Positions 63,163-64,000 of a stretch of DNA of 64,000 nt are shown in pieces. Where the stretch lies: positions 1 to 64,000 of the forward strand of contig JAVBLM010000044.1 of assembly GCA_031553535.1 (NCBI GenBank). Reading direction: 5' to 3'. The translations under genes and the position numbers were made by a program. Below the pieces are notes generated by a model. The model had not been told where the DNA came from and made no database searches. It saw nothing but the letters and a program-made list of their open reading frames with translations. This DNA is from JAIROC01 sp031553535. GTDB taxonomy: Bacteria > Bacteroidota > Bacteroidia > Bacteroidales > WCHB1-69. The number at the start of each line of letters is the position of its first letter. The stretch's first letter is position 1.

Positions 63163-63910
63163 GTCGCCTATATAATTGTTTTAATTTGGTATATTTTAAA
63201 AAGGTAGCAAAGGCTGAGATTTTGCAAATAACATAGCCATAATAACCATCCAGGAACCCTCTTTTAAATACATAGTCTCTAAAAAACTTCCAACCCGGTT
63301 TAATAAGTATAGAAAGGATTGTAGCTTTTTTCCCTTTTTCAAACGCTTCGATTGCTGTAAAAGTGGTGAATCTATCAGCCTGTTTTATGTGATCTTCAAT
63401 AGAATGATATGAATAATGAAGAAGATCTCCTTTTAGCTGAATTATAGCAGTTTCATTTGGATAGGAAATGGTTTCATGGATCGAACCAATCCATTTTGCC
63501 TTATTCCGATCGAAAATACGTATTTTCCTATCCGGATACCAGCCACAGTGATGAATCCATTTCCCGCAATAATTTGTCAGGCGATTTATTTGGCCTGTAA
63601 AGTTTTCTTTTTGACTTGATTTTAAGTGAAGAATAGATTGTTGCAATTCGGTGGAAAGTGCTTCATCCGCATCAATTGATAATAGTATATCATGAGTAGA
63701 TAATGAATTTGCATAGTTTTTTTGTTCCGCATATCCCAGCCATTCCTGTTCAAAGAAACGAACCTTGTATTTCTCACAAATGCTTTTGGTATTATCTGTC
63801 GAAAGAGAATCAACAACAATTATCTCATCAACAATGTCCTGCAAAGATTTCAGGCAACGTTCAATGTTCCGTTCTTCGTTTTTAGTGATAATGACGGCAG
63901 AAATTTGCAT
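63146..63910 (-). CDS. Family 2 glycosyltransferase (WaaE/KdtX-like)
   Basis: 254 residues. MQISAVIITKNEERNIERCLKSLQDIVDEIIVVDSLSTDNT and LLSIDADEALS are the GT2 nucleotide and metal motifs. WIHHCGWYPDRKIRIFDRNKAKWIGSIHETI matches the WaaE/KdtX group, which adds a sugar to the first inner-core heptose in some bacteria. That fits the GT9 gene directly downstream. A hydrophobic/basic C-terminus suggests membrane association. Acceptor and sugar are not certain. Confidence 0.9.
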   Translation of the reverse strand: MQISAVIITKNEERNIERCLKSLQDIVDEIIVVDSLSTDNTKSICEKYKVRFFEQEWLGYAEQKNYANSLSTHDILLSIDADEALSTELQQSILHLKSSQKENFTGQINRLTNYCGKWIHHCGWYPDRKIRIFDRNKAKWIGSIHETISYPNETAIIQLKGDLLHYSYHSIEDHIKQADRFTTFTAIEAFEKGKKATILSILIKPGWKFFRDYVFKRGFLDGYYGYVICKISAFATFLKYTKLKQLYRRHDTKS

Positions 63911-64000
63911 GGATAATGTTTAGAGATTAATGTTTCAAGTTATTCTTAGCATACAGATGGCACAGATTAAATAGATTTGGCTTCGCTGAGCTAACGGTTC
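63911..64000. other. Window end, no gene seen
   Basis: 90 bp with no supportable feature. A short TTCGCTGAGCTAACGG stretch recalls fragments near 8935 and 25338. Confidence 0.4.

Overview
The window reads as a chromosomal segment of a low-GC member of the Bacteroidales (phylum Bacteroidota). Evidence: three secreted proteins end in type IX secretion (T9SS) sorting domains; many genes are preceded by the Bacteroidota -7 box (TAnnTTTG); there is an S46 dipeptidyl-peptidase, a DUF6261 protein, a DUF6029/Omp28/TlpA cluster, a large single-chain PurL and heptose-type LPS genes. The exact genus cannot be decided from the sequence.

Layout. 1-9.3 kb: a 42-bp tandem array, purL, a TsaC/YrdC-type gene, then on the minus strand an HD hydrolase, a heptosyltransferase-family gene and a T9SS subtilase, then a second 42-bp array. 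9.9-19.8 kb: a glycosyltransferase; a five-gene minus-strand cluster (TlpA, DUF6029 barrel, Omp28, Wzx-type flippase, 2-hydroxyacid dehydrogenase); and tryptophanase with a candidate leader peptide. 19.3-26.5 kb: minus-strand acetyltransferase, YgiQ radical SAM, glycosyltransferase, FtsE, a T9SS protein and DUF6261 beside a third array. 27.2-31.2 kb: dapA-holA, hldD, a lipoprotein and a YraN-type gene. 31.5-36.6 kb: outer-membrane barrels, two more arrays and a terminal-inverted-repeat element. 36.7-47.4 kb: tRNA-Arg and tRNA-Pro, aroB, ohr, surE, uvrD/pcrA, DPP11-type peptidase, a broken MntA/HepT module inside 9-bp repeats, DUF58 and the largest 42-bp array.

47.6-61.9 kb is an accessory surface region. 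It holds a run of lipoproteins and small exported proteins leading to a GLUG-repeat T9SS protein, a GH114-like lipoprotein, a TPR histidine kinase/NarL regulator pair, a mini-AraC regulator and a large beta-strand-repeat T9SS protein. The two plus-strand units share a promoter layout with a C4/G4 inverted repeat at the same distance from the -7 box. 62.1-63.9 kb holds two LPS-core-type glycosyltransferases.

The most unusual content is non-coding. (i) Six intergenic arrays of different sequence obey one rule: small palindromes whose centres lie 21 bp apart (42-bp units), with paired arm changes between units. (ii) A ~140-bp element with 17-bp terminal inverted repeats occurs three times and supplies the last codons of the histidine kinase. 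(iii) A 27-codon leader ORF before tnaA resembles proteobacterial TnaC in places and ends inside a hairpin.
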